6,232 bases of DNA from VFZP01 sp043730365 (GCA_043730365.1 JAYTKJ010000250.1:1-6232), one strand, 5' to 3'; shown: positions 1 to 6,130, numbered from the stretch's first letter. Notes: generated from the sequence alone by a model not told the origin. A program made the numbers and translations.

Positions 1-2
1 TC

Positions 3-308
3 ACCACTGTGATCGTCAGGCAGCATGAGGGCGTCGCCACCACCGACGCCGGCATTAAGTCACAGGCGAAGCCGACCGACACCGTCAAAGGCCGGCCCGA
101 AGTAGCCGTCGATCTGCAAGGCGCCGAGTACGGGATTCTGCGCTGGAAGGCCGGCGAGCGAGACTACAAGCTCGGCGACAAAGTGGAACTCTACCCCACG
201 CACTTGGACGCCAGCACCCACGTCTACGATCGCTACTACATCGCCAAGGGCGATAACATCATCGACGCTTGGCCGATCATGGGCAAAGCGGGCGCGGCCT
301 CGCGCTAG
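3..308 (+). CDS. C-terminal part of a D-threonine aldolase / D-serine dehydratase-like PLP enzyme (5' end outside window)
   Basis: The frame is open to the left edge and ends at a TAG, so only the last ~100 residues are visible. The stretch TTDAGIKSQ followed by GAEYGILRW, the acidic-rich DYKLGDKVELYP and the closing YDRYYIAKGDNIIDAWPI resembles the C-terminal beta domain of the alanine-racemase-fold family that contains D-threonine aldolase and DSD1-type D-serine dehydratase. In that family a metal ion is bound near the C-terminus by a His-x-Asp or His-x-Cys pair; the HLD in YPTHLD is the candidate here. The PLP-binding N-terminal barrel lies outside the window. The GTG at 9 is an internal valine, because homologous-looking sequence continues upstream of it. 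The substrate (D-threonine, D-serine or another 3-hydroxy-D-amino acid) cannot be fixed from this fragment. The gene converges on the broken DinB gene, with 10 bp between their ends and no visible terminator hairpin. Confidence 0.8.
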   Translation, partial: TTVIVRQHEGVATTDAGIKSQAKPTDTVKGRPEVAVDLQGAEYGILRWKAGERDYKLGDKVELYPTHLDASTHVYDRYYIAKGDNIIDAWPIMGKAGAASR

Positions 309-318
309 ACCTGGCCCA

Positions 319-834
319 TCAACCACGCGGCAGGTAAGAGTAAAGATCAAGCGAGGGCGGTTTGATGCCCTGGGTGCGCAGCAGCATGGCAATCTGCGCC
401 GTCTGTCGCATTTCGTGAATCATGACCTGCCGGAGTAAGCCATCCACAGTGAACCGGTCTCACGGCGCATCGTACGGAATCACAATCCGTCTCACCTCGT
501 CATCCGATAGCGTGCCGATGTACGTGAGCGTCCGCTGCTCGACTGCCTTCCAGTAGTCCAGTAGCGTCCTGATCGCAAAACCCGCATAGACGGGGCCGCC
601 CTGAGTATCCTAGAGAGCGGGTGTCGTCTGCAACACCGGCTGCTCGCGCAGGATGTCCTCGTGAACCCAGCCGTCCTGCACGGCGGCAACGTGAAACACG
701 AGATCTTTGATGCAATGGAACTCCGATCCGCCCAGCGACGGGTGGGAGAGCACCTCGTCCGGCACGCTCTCCAGCGCGGCCCACAAATCCCGTCGGGCGC
801 GCATCAGGTAGTCATAGGTTTCAGTGATGTTCAA
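319..834 (-). pseudogene. DinB-family (DinB/YfiT-like four-helix metalloprotein) gene with two in-frame stops
   Basis: Reading one unbroken frame from a TTG at 834 to a TGA at 319-321 gives about 171 codons, the normal DinB-family length, interrupted by TAG at 610-612 (after residue 74) and TGA at 460-462. Family-like sequence continues after both stops: AGFAIRTLLDYWKAVEQRTL and LSDDEVRR after the first, then DGLLRQVMIHEMRQTAQIAM and LLRTQGIKPP after the second. The N-terminal part has the expected HCIKDLVFHVA with a candidate metal histidine. The C-terminal helix normally carries HxxxH as the other metal ligands; here it reads HEMRQ, so the last histidine is glutamine, a further sign of decay. 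There is no frameshift, so the break arose by point changes, probably C-to-T from CAG and CGA. DinB-fold proteins include bacillithiol/mycothiol-dependent transferases and many of unknown role; no substrate can be given. A 74-residue truncated product could still be made. Confidence 0.8.
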
Positions 835-841
835 TTGGCCG

Positions 842-848
842 CTCCCTT
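842..848 (-). promoter_or_regulatory. Ribosome binding site deciding the TTG start of the DinB-family pseudogene
   Basis: On the minus strand the sequence reads AAGGGAG, then 7 bases, then TTG AAC ATC ACT. No ATG lies in frame upstream; the ATG at 862-860 is in another frame. The strong Shine-Dalgarno-like match at good spacing supports TTG as the original start and shows that the initiation region survived while the body decayed. Confidence 0.5.
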
Positions 849-960
849 ACAGTTCTCGACATGTTAGCGCGAATGCTTTCCAACGCGCGAGCTAGTCTTG
901 TCCAATACAAGATGAGCCTGAAGGGAGCCGGATGGGCCAACCTGGGGATTGCTCATTCGA

Positions 961-1290
961 ATGCAAGAAATCGAGAATCCGAGCCTGGAGCAGATGCAGG
1001 CTTTTCTGGAAGGCAGCCAGGAGGTGCACTTCCATGCCGAGGGCCGGCGGATATTTACGCCTGGGTGGACCGGACCCTGAGGCGGCAACGGTACTCCCAG
1101 CTGGGTCGTGAAACCAGGGGCTTGGTGCGGCGCTACGTCACCAAAATGACGGGTCTGAGCCGAGCCCAAGTGACGCGACTGATCGGCCAGTTTGTGAAGA
1201 CGAAAACAGTCAAGCCGCCGGTGTGTCGGCGACACCGGTTTCGGCGACGCTACACAACTGCGGATGTGGCGACGCTGGTGGAAGTCGATC
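961..1290 (+). pseudogene. Truncated, frameshifted integrase-like DDE transposase (N-terminal DNA-binding region only)
   Basis: An ATG at 961 opens a frame starting MQEIENPSLEQMQAFLEGSQ that stops at 1078-1080. From about 1050 the homologous-looking sequence continues in the +2 frame: IYAWVDRTLRRQRY, GRETRGLVRRYVTKMTGLSR, AQVTRLIGQ, then HRFRRRYTTADVATLVEVDR. I recognise this as the N-terminal region, with a helix-turn-helix (TGLSRAQVTRLI), of a common integrase-type DDE transposase of about 400 residues. Restoring one G at the GG at 1049-1050 gives a continuous CGG CGG GAT ATT TAC reading, so a single-base deletion explains the frameshift. Similarity ends at VDR (1284-1292), where a reductase gene on the opposite strand begins; the catalytic DDE domain is missing. 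I found no terminal inverted repeats or target-site duplication. The frame-3 ORF beginning at 861 is not a natural gene start: its first ~60 codons are out of frame with the transposase. Family assignment is from memory of the sequence pattern. Confidence 0.75.
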
Positions 1291-1792
1291 GGTATTCCAG
1301 CGAAACGATACCTGTCTTTGGGTAGACTTTGTGTCCGGCGAGAGTTAGATTGATCCGATTCGACGGTCCGGGAAACAACGGCAACCCGGCGCCGAGTAGC
1401 ACGGGAATCACGGAAACTTCAACACTATCCACCAGGCGAAGTTCGGCCAAGCTGCGAAATAGTGCTCCGCCACCAAACAGCCAAATGTCCTTGCCGCGGC
1501 TCTCCTTCAAGGCGGTGAGCATTTCCGATGGATTCCCGTTCACGATAGTGACGCCGGGATGATCCCGCTGTGACAGCGTATGGGAAAAAACGAAGGTCTG
1601 CATGCCCGGCATCGCGCTGCCGGCGCTCGCCATAGTCTGGAAGTTCCGGCGGCCGAGCAGGATGGTATCGAACTGTTTGAAAATGGCGCCGAAGTCGATC
1701 TCGGGGTCCATGATGATCCAGTCCGTTTCCCCGTTGGGTCCGGCGACGTAGCCGTCTAAGCTGGTTGCGACGGCGTAGCGAATGCGCCGCAT
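1250..1792 (-). CDS. Dihydrofolate reductase-like (RibD C-terminal domain family, YyaP type) protein with altered C-terminus
   Basis: The 180-residue protein has the features of the DHFR/RibD_C family: AVATSLDGYVAGPNGETDW near the N-terminus, LLGRRNFQTM around residue 45-55, FVFSHTL, DIWLFGGGALFRSL and VSVIPVLLGAGLPLFP in the second half. Members are probable NAD(P)H-dependent cytosolic reductases of uncertain substrate; resistance to antifolates should not be assumed. I chose the ATG at 1792 because AGGAGG (1801-1806) sits 8 bases upstream and homology begins exactly there; longer in-frame starts add unrelated residues. Relatives usually end a few residues after the HKVYPKTGIVSLEY motif. Here another 13 residues, RSTSTSVATSAVV, follow. 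Their codons are the antisense of the transposase relic, so the natural 3' end was replaced. The catalytic fold looks complete and there is no internal break, so the protein may still be functional. Confidence 0.85.
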   Translation of the reverse strand: MRRIRYAVATSLDGYVAGPNGETDWIIMDPEIDFGAIFKQFDTILLGRRNFQTMASAGSAMPGMQTFVFSHTLSQRDHPGVTIVNGNPSEMLTALKESRGKDIWLFGGGALFRSLAELRLVDSVEVSVIPVLLGAGLPLFPGPSNRINLTLAGHKVYPKTGIVSLEYRSTSTSVATSAVV

Positions 1793-2054
1793 GAAGAGCA
1801 CCTCCTCCCGAAGGATCCGCCGATGACGAGTATAGCCGTTGGCCGGTAGCGGTCGCACCTCCGTTTCGCCTCTGCTAAAGCGGAAACTTCCTCCGTCAAA
1901 GTGGCGGGGGCTGGCAGAAATAACAAGTGTGCGGGATGCAAATCCGGGCAAAGTCGAATTGCTTGCAATCCCCGGGGCCGATCACGAACGGTTCTCCAGC
2001 GGCAAGCGAGTGCCGACATAGTTTGACGCACGGCGCCCACCCTGGGAAGACTTG
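1793..2054. other. 262-bp intergenic stretch without a recognisable gene
   Basis: It lies between the start of the DHFR-like gene and the stop of the membrane protein gene. Apart from the reductase ribosome site and -10 element I see nothing. Open frames pass through it on both strands, but their translations are arginine-, proline- and cysteine-rich and resemble no family I know. I found no strong hairpin with a T-tract and no recognisable riboswitch core. Confidence 0.5.
1829..1834 (-). promoter_or_regulatory. Likely -10 element for the DHFR-like gene
   Basis: On the minus strand TATACT lies about 37 bases before the reductase ATG at 1792, with AGGAGG between them. This gives a plausible short leader of about 30 nt. 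The -35 region (GTGCGA at 18 bp spacing) is a poor match to TTGACA, so the call rests on the -10 hexamer, its position and the long non-coding stretch behind it. Confidence 0.4.
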
Positions 2055-2675
2055 TCAGGCTGGCAGGCGTGGTCTCTCGCGTCCGGATCGGCAACCGAGA
2101 ACCGCGGAGACGAAGAAAGAAAAGAAGCACAGCAGCAGTTGGAATTCGGGCCAGATCATAGTCTTGGAATATGGATCACCCGGCACCGGGCGCATTAACC
2201 AGGGGACATCGGGAACATACACGGCCAGCCCGGCCAGCACCACACTAATCAGCCCCGTCTGAAACAGGCTCCGCCAGCGAAACGCACCGTTGATCGCCAG
2301 CGCCGCCGCTAATGGAGCGAGAGCCGTCAAAGCAAGGATCGCGGCGGGACTAACCTCGCGCGCCAGCATCGACCAGGGCCACGGCAAGGTCCACCAATGC
2401 AACCAACCCGGCGCTCGGTGCGCGGCGCTGCCGAAAATCACTGGCATCGCGGTTCCGGCAATCGCGTAGCAAAAATGGGGCCAATACCAACGCATTTCGC
2501 TCAGCACCCCCAGAGCAATGGCGATGAGAACCTGCCTCCAGAACCAGACGGGCGATCGCCCTGCGGAAAATTGCTCGACCAGATCGCCGGCCAAAGCCTG
2601 GTCGTGACTCCCTGGACTGGTGCGCCGCAACAACCAGAGGGCTAACCTCGGCGGGTTGGATTCTTTGCGGCTCAT
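2055..2675 (-). CDS. Small multi-pass membrane protein with an N-terminal permease-prefix-like segment, partner of PadR
   Basis: This 206-residue protein starts with a cytoplasmic segment, NPPRLALWLLRR at residues 7-18, then ALAGDLVEQF and the aromatic VWFWRQVLIA. That pattern resembles the prefix found at the N-terminus of the large MacB-like permeases that follow PadR genes in Acidobacteriota. The rest has about four hydrophobic segments, roughly residues 67-84, 108-130, 136-155 and 175-196, and no large extracellular domain or second permease half. It is much shorter than an ~800-residue ABC permease; I see no downstream continuation, so it looks like a stand-alone prefix protein rather than a truncation. 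The start at 2675 is set by the ATGA overlap with the PadR stop, indicating translational coupling. The in-frame start at 2711 would lie deep inside padR. Function is unknown; an integral inner-membrane protein controlled by its PadR neighbour is the inference. Confidence 0.75.
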   Translation of the reverse strand: MSRKESNPPRLALWLLRRTSPGSHDQALAGDLVEQFSAGRSPVWFWRQVLIAIALGVLSEMRWYWPHFCYAIAGTAMPVIFGSAAHRAPGWLHWWTLPWPWSMLAREVSPAAILALTALAPLAAALAINGAFRWRSLFQTGLISVVLAGLAVYVPDVPWLMRPVPGDPYSKTMIWPEFQLLLCFFSFFVSAVLGCRSGRERPRLPA

Positions 2676-3007
2676 GCGTGCTTTCCTTTCAGTTGCGGCA
2701 AACCGCTCCACAGATTCGTTAGGGCGGTGCGAGTCATCGTCAAGGCTCGGGCGCCGGCTGGCGTGACGTGAAAATAGCGCTTCGCCCGGCCGCCGCGCTC
2801 AGGCGTTGGGTCTCCGAGCTTCGACGTGACAAAACCCTTCTCTCCCAGCCTGTCCAGCGCTGCGTAAATGCTGCCGACGGCGGCTTCCCTCCCCGCGAGA
2901 TTCAGAAGCTCTTGCGAGATCGGCACCCCGTAGGCGTCGTCTCCCAATCGCACGACCGCAAGGAGAACCATGAGCTCCATCTCGCCGAGATAGCTGCGCT
3001 TTGCCAT
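2672..3007 (-). CDS. PadR-family transcriptional regulator
   Basis: This 111-residue winged-helix protein matches the short PadR type in length and layout: LGEMELMVLLAVVRLGDDAY at residues 7-26, YGVPISQELL, then the recognition-helix region VGSIYAALDRLGEKGFV and the wing containing a GGRAKRYFHVT strand before a C-terminal helix. PadR proteins bind DNA as dimers and usually repress their own operon in response to a small molecule. The start at 3007 gives the family-typical MAKRSYLG; an upstream in-frame start at 3070 would add 21 residues with no family likeness and would enter the preceding methyltransferase gene. GAGG lies only 2 bases before the ATG, closer than usual. The TGA stop overlaps the membrane protein ATG, so the two are co-translated. 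The effector is unknown. Confidence 0.9.
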   Translation of the reverse strand: MAKRSYLGEMELMVLLAVVRLGDDAYGVPISQELLNLAGREAAVGSIYAALDRLGEKGFVTSKLGDPTPERGGRAKRYFHVTPAGARALTMTRTALTNLWSGLPQLKGKHA

Positions 3008-3014
3008 TTCCTCA

Positions 3015-3020
3015 AGTATA
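3015..3020 (-). promoter_or_regulatory. Likely -10 element for the padR operon
   Basis: TATACT on the minus strand ends 7 bases before the padR ATG (3007), in the 26-nt gap after the methyltransferase stop. If it is the -10 hexamer, transcription would begin within a base or two of the ATG, giving a leaderless or nearly leaderless mRNA. That fits the poorly spaced GAGG. No good -35 hexamer is present at 16-18 bp. An autoregulatory PadR operator would be expected in this same AT-richer patch. Confidence 0.35.
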
Positions 3021-3033
3021 GCGAATAAATTGC

Positions 3034-3759
3034 CTAAGCGGGCTTCAACCACTCCATGACGAGGAACCACGGCGCACGGCGATAGTTCGCCGCTCTTTCC
3101 GGGGGCGCGTCAGCGGCGGGCGCGGGTTCATCGAAATAGGTGAGACGGAGGCCCGCGGCGAGGAGCGCTTGCAGGTAGGTGCTCAAGGGACGATGGTGAT
3201 TGAGGATGCGTATGCCGCGATACCCGATCCACATGGCGCGCTCCTGGAGATAGTTGTCGACCGGGTAGTGGAGACGTTCACCGGCGCCGGTCTTGACCCA
3301 ACCGGTGTCGGCACACGCCGAGTTGAAACTATTGAGATTAGCGATCAGCAACGCACCGCCGGGCTTCAGCACGCGCGCCATCTCAGGGATAGCGGCATGG
3401 ATGTTGGAGATATCGATCAACGACAGATAGCTGACCACAAGGTCAAAGGTCTCATCGCCAAACGGCAGTTGTTCGGCCGGCGCCTCGAGATAGGCGCCGT
3501 CCGCGTTACATGCGCGGGCGCGGGCAACCAGTGTGGACGCCGGATCTATGCCTGTAGCATCCACACCATTTCGCTTCAACATGCGGCAGAAGCGGCCTTC
3601 GCCGCAGCCAACGTCGAGCGCCTGCTTGGGTGATCGCGCCAAGGCTCGGGGAAGCATGACCGGGTCAAGCACATACCGACGACCGAAGTCGCCATGCTCT
3701 CCCATGTCCGCGATCCACGCACCCGCGGATGCCTCCCAGCCATTGACCATACCAGACAT
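3034..3759 (-). CDS. Class I SAM-dependent methyltransferase (Methyltransf_11 type)
   Basis: The 241-residue protein shows the Rossmann-fold methyltransferase motifs in order: motif I ALDVGCGEGR at residues 47-56 (SAM-binding glycine loop), an acidic residue after strand 2 in GIDPAS (about 71), EAPAEQLPFGDETFDLVVS at 92-110 (strand 4 region), and ARVLKPGGALLIANL at 128-142. The C-terminal third, with HYPVDNYLQER and the NHHRPLSTYLQALLAAGL segment, is like that of small-molecule methyltransferases in which this part shapes the substrate pocket. Acceptor unknown; soluble cytoplasmic enzyme. Start choice is between ATG 3759 and ATG 3750, neither with a strong Shine-Dalgarno; I prefer 3759, and reject the longer ORF start at 3816 because its 19 extra residues look non-coding. 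It ends 26 nt before padR. Confidence 0.88.
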   Translation of the reverse strand: MSGMVNGWEASAGAWIADMGEHGDFGRRYVLDPVMLPRALARSPKQALDVGCGEGRFCRMLKRNGVDATGIDPASTLVARARACNADGAYLEAPAEQLPFGDETFDLVVSYLSLIDISNIHAAIPEMARVLKPGGALLIANLNSFNSACADTGWVKTGAGERLHYPVDNYLQERAMWIGYRGIRILNHHRPLSTYLQALLAAGLRLTYFDEPAPAADAPPERAANYRRAPWFLVMEWLKPA

Positions 3760-3787
3760 CTTACCGGAGCTCACCCAAGGAGCAGGA

Positions 3788-3979
3788 CTAACAACAAGCG
3801 CGCGGCGACAACGCAATTAATGGCAGGCAAGTGGCGGGCAGAGAATCATCGCGTTCTTTACGCAGTATCGCGATGAGGGCCGCAGGAGCACCGAAAGCCG
3901 CCCCAGCTACTAACCAAAAAAAAGGAAGAAGCACGATCACGACGCCAAAGCCCTCAAAATCGCCAGTGTGCGGCTGCAA
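3788..3979 (-). CDS. Possible small single-pass membrane protein between two methyltransferase genes
   Basis: A 63-codon ORF starts with TTG 17 nt after the upstream methyltransferase stop and ends 28 nt before the next methyltransferase. It fills an otherwise empty gap on the operon strand. Residues about 11-39 form one long hydrophobic, glycine/alanine-rich segment (VVIVLLPFFWLVAGAAFGAP) followed by a positively charged RKER, consistent with a membrane span with a cytoplasmic tail. A GAGG precedes an in-frame GTG (second Val of FGVV) by about 10 bases, giving an alternative shorter start. I recognise no family. Against it: non-ATG starts, short length, and a proline/cysteine-rich tail that could be chance. 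Confidence 0.4.
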   Translation of the reverse strand: MQPHTGDFEGFGVVIVLLPFFWLVAGAAFGAPAALIAILRKERDDSLPATCLPLIALSPRACC

Positions 3980-3996
3980 ACCGACAGGCGCGCCAG

Positions 3997-4686
3997 CTAT
4001 CGTTCAGCGCCGGCCGGAGCAGTAGTGGAGAGAGTAAGGATCAGCGAGAGCAGCCGGCCCGATTCGGGGTCGCGAGGCTCGTTGAGCCCAGCCACGACGA
4101 GGCCAGCCCGAGAGATCGCCGCGAACCAGGATTCGAGCGTGTGGAAGTACCACGGCATGGGAGACCAACTGCCGGCGCCGGGCAGGGTGGAGAAGGTTTC
4201 GGTGCGCCAGCCGTCGCCGTAATCCGGGTCATTCAGCGGATGCAACGTTTGAATAACGAGCGCGCCGGAGGAGGTGAGCGAGCGAGTCAGCGCGGAGAGA
4301 ATGGACGCGAGATCCTGGGCGAAGAGCGCGAAGTTGAGGACGATGACATCATAGGGCTCCACCGCTTGGTGTGGAGGAAAGGCCAGCAGGTCTGCGACGA
4401 AGAAGCGCGAGGCGGAAGTAGACGCGGAGCGCGCTGCGTCTATCAGCGCGGGTTGAGCGTCGAACCCCTCGGCGTCTACGCCGTGAGTGGCCAACGCGCG
4501 GACCAGCCAACCCTCACCGCAAGCGGCGTCCAACACACGGCTGGGCTTCTGCGCGAGGACGGCGGCGATGATGGCCGCGTCGGCGCCGGCGCGACGGCTG
4601 GGAATGAGCCCTTCGCGCACGGCCCGCGTCCAGGCGGCGGCATTTTCGCGCCAACTGTCGGCGAGCGCATCGTCTTGAGGCTCCAT
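3997..4686 (-). CDS. Class I SAM-dependent methyltransferase (second, unrelated subfamily)
   Basis: The 229-residue protein has motif I VLDAACGEGW at 51-60, an acidic residue after strand 2 in GFDAQ (D76), ADLLAF at 98-103, PYDVIVLNFALFA at 111-123 (motif II region), and a strand near SSGALVIQTLHPL at 139-151. The end (YFHTLESWFAAISRAGLVV) resembles the C-terminal region of ubiquinone/menaquinone-type and small-molecule methyltransferases. Substrate unknown. ATG 4686 begins a sensible N-terminus (MEPQDDALADSWRENAAAW). The 28 extra codons of the longer ORF overlap the HNH gene and are serine-rich, non-homologous sequence, so I rejected them. No Shine-Dalgarno is visible, so translation may depend on the upstream genes. 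It lies 49 nt after the HNH stop. The two methyltransferases share little beyond the SAM motifs, so this is not a recent duplication. Confidence 0.85.
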   Translation of the reverse strand: MEPQDDALADSWRENAAAWTRAVREGLIPSRRAGADAAIIAAVLAQKPSRVLDAACGEGWLVRALATHGVDAEGFDAQPALIDAARSASTSASRFFVADLLAFPPHQAVEPYDVIVLNFALFAQDLASILSALTRSLTSSGALVIQTLHPLNDPDYGDGWRTETFSTLPGAGSWSPMPWYFHTLESWFAAISRAGLVVAGLNEPRDPESGRLLSLILTLSTTAPAGAER

Positions 4687-4735
4687 GCTAGTGTCGTATC
4701 CCGCGCTTACTGGCGTGCGCGGCTCGGAGAGGGAG

Positions 4736-5263
4736 CTAGTAGAAGAGATACTTGCGCCACTGATCTTCACCTCGTCCCAACAGACGGATCAGGTGGCGCG
4801 ACGTGTGCAGGCTGAACGGACGCGGCACCCGGGCGAGGCGCATGTTAGCCTCTTCCGGCGTGCGGCTCCCTTTGCGATTGTTGCATTCGTGGCAACAGGC
4901 GACGAGATTTTCCCAGGCGGTCTCGCCGCCACGCGAACGCGGAATCACGTGGTCCAGCGTGAGGGTGGCAGACTGACCGGTGCGGCCGCAATACTGGCAC
5001 GCGTGCCGATCGCGCATAAGAATGTTCTTGCGCGACAAGGCGCGATTCTGGTGCGGGATGCGGCGATACTCCAGCAGACGAATGACACTGGGCACGGGAA
5101 ACTGGCGGCGGGCGGCATGTAACGTTTGTGCCGACATCTCCTCTGGATGAGCCAGGCCCTTTAGGACGAGCACAATGGCTCGCCGGGCGGCACAGATATT
5201 GATAGGTTCGTAACTGGCGTTTAAGACCAGCACGGGATGGTGAAGGCGGAACATGCTCGACAT
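4736..5263 (-). CDS. HNH endonuclease
   Basis: This 175-residue protein has an intact HNH nuclease core: zinc-binding CQYC at residues 89-92, LDHVIPRSRGG at 103-113 with the catalytic His105 preceded by Asp104, ENL at 118-120, and CHECNNRKG at 124-132 supplying the second CxxC and the last Asn. The N-terminal ~80 residues (VLVLNASYEPINICAARRAI) are characteristic of a widespread chromosomal HNH family rather than of homing or restriction enzymes. Its cellular role is not established. ATG 5263 lies 8 nt after the comF stop; ATG 5254 is an alternative. AGGGGAG lies within the end of comF but 15 nt from the start, which suggests coupling to comF translation. No toxin/immunity partner or restriction gene is adjacent. 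Confidence 0.9.
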   Translation of the reverse strand: MSSMFRLHHPVLVLNASYEPINICAARRAIVLVLKGLAHPEEMSAQTLHAARRQFPVPSVIRLLEYRRIPHQNRALSRKNILMRDRHACQYCGRTGQSATLTLDHVIPRSRGGETAWENLVACCHECNNRKGSRTPEEANMRLARVPRPFSLHTSRHLIRLLGRGEDQWRKYLFY

Positions 5264-5271
5264 CGTCTTCT

Positions 5272-6097
5272 TTAGCGGCTCCCCTCTGCGTTAGCACCGA
5301 TGTTGATCGTGCGCAGACCGTCGATCCACTCGCGGCGATCGGCGCGGGCCAAGGTAAGGACCGTGACCTGCGCTGCGCCGGCGCGTTTCAAAACACGCGC
5401 GGCGGACTGTGCCGTGGCGCCGGTGGTCAGCACATCATCCACGAGCAACACGCGGCGGCCTTCGATCAAACGACGATCGGCAACTTCAAACAGACCAGCC
5501 ACGTTGCGCCGGCGGGCAGCGCTCGATAGGCCGGATTGCGGTGCAGTGTGGCGCGAGCGGCCAAGCACGTTGCCGGAAACGGGGAGCCCGAAGCGACGCG
5601 CCACCTGACCGGCCAGCAACTCGGATTGATTGAATCCGCGCTGCCAGCGCCGGAACCAGTGAAGCGGCATGGGCACAACGACGTCGAACGTGCGATCGAG
5701 GGGCAGGGCGCGGGCGAGATAATTGCCCAACGGCCCAGCCAATGAGTCGACGCGTTCAAATTTGAAGAGGTGAATCAGACGGCGAAGCGGACCGTCGTAG
5801 AAGCCGTAGCTATAGGCTGCGTCATAGCCGGGTAAGTCCCGCCGGCAAAGCGCGCAGAGACCCTGCGTGTCAAGAGGATGCGCCGAAACGAAGGGTGTGT
5901 GGCAGGCGGCGCAGGAATACTCGGCCGACATAGGCTCGACCGATTGGAGGCAAGAGGTACAGACGGGGACGCGCGAAAATTCTTCGAGCGGTTGCTGGCA
6001 CACGCGGCAGTCATCCGGGTAGAGCCACCCGGCAAGCCAACCCGCGAGTTGTCTGAAGCCAGCCGCATTAACGGCGATGCGTAATGTGGAAAACCAT
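5272..6097 (-). CDS. comF: ComF family protein (zinc-ribbon plus phosphoribosyltransferase domain), start unresolved
   Basis: The C-terminal two thirds is a type I phosphoribosyltransferase fold: VVVPMPLHWFRRWQRGFNQS, the loop SGLSSAARRRNV, and the PRPP-binding motif RVLLVDDVLTTGATA ahead of AARVLKRAGA. The N-terminal part has four CxxC pairs typical of ComF zinc ribbons: CRVC, CTSC, CAAC and CALC. ComF proteins take part in DNA uptake in naturally competent bacteria and occur widely in others; the biochemical reaction is unclear. The only usable start in frame is GTG 6003, but this falls inside the first CxxC and would delete its first Cys. Family-like sequence (LAGWLAGWLYPDDC) continues upstream, in a frame that has no ATG, GTG or TTG within the window. 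An ATG at 6097 followed by GTTTTCC would join this frame exactly if the T4 run had three Ts, giving MVSTLRIAV and so on. I set the boundary there; 5272-6012 is secure and the rest is inferred. Confidence 0.8.
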
Positions 6098-6130
6098 GGA
6101 CTGCTGAAGATCCACCTCTCCGGAAATTCC

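Noticed and set aside
460..612. Programmed readthrough or recoding (Sec/Pyl) of the DinB TGA and TAG
   Set aside because: Two different stop codons are involved, there is no recoding element that I can see, and the positions are not catalytic. A neighbouring gene ends in TAG and another in TGA, so both act as normal stops.
878..920. Short inverted repeat CTTGT/ACAAG as a transposon end
   Set aside because: Five-base arms with a 5-base loop are expected by chance and there is no matching copy at the other end of the relic.
861..960. N-terminal part of the 154-codon ORF starting at ATG 861
   Set aside because: The transposase N-terminus is in the frame starting at 961; the 861 start merely shares the frame used after the frameshift and its early residues look random.
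1793..2054. Riboswitch or structured leader before the reductase gene
   Set aside because: The likely promoter leaves only about 30 nt of leader, and I see no conserved riboswitch core in the gap.
2030..2060. Terminator after the PadR membrane-protein gene
   Set aside because: CCTG/CAGG matches are short and there is no T-tract following on the minus strand.
1756..2130. 124-codon minus-strand ORF across the 1793-2054 gap
   Set aside because: Its start lies inside the membrane protein gene and its end inside the reductase gene, both in other frames. The translation is Arg/Pro/Cys-rich with no family likeness.
3169..3633. 154-codon plus-strand ORF
   Set aside because: Antisense to a well-supported methyltransferase with all SAM motifs; no start signal or family likeness.
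4141..4815. 224-codon plus-strand ORF
   Set aside because: It is the antisense shadow of the methyltransferase at 3997-4686 and the end of the HNH gene; its Gly/Arg-rich translation shows no domain.
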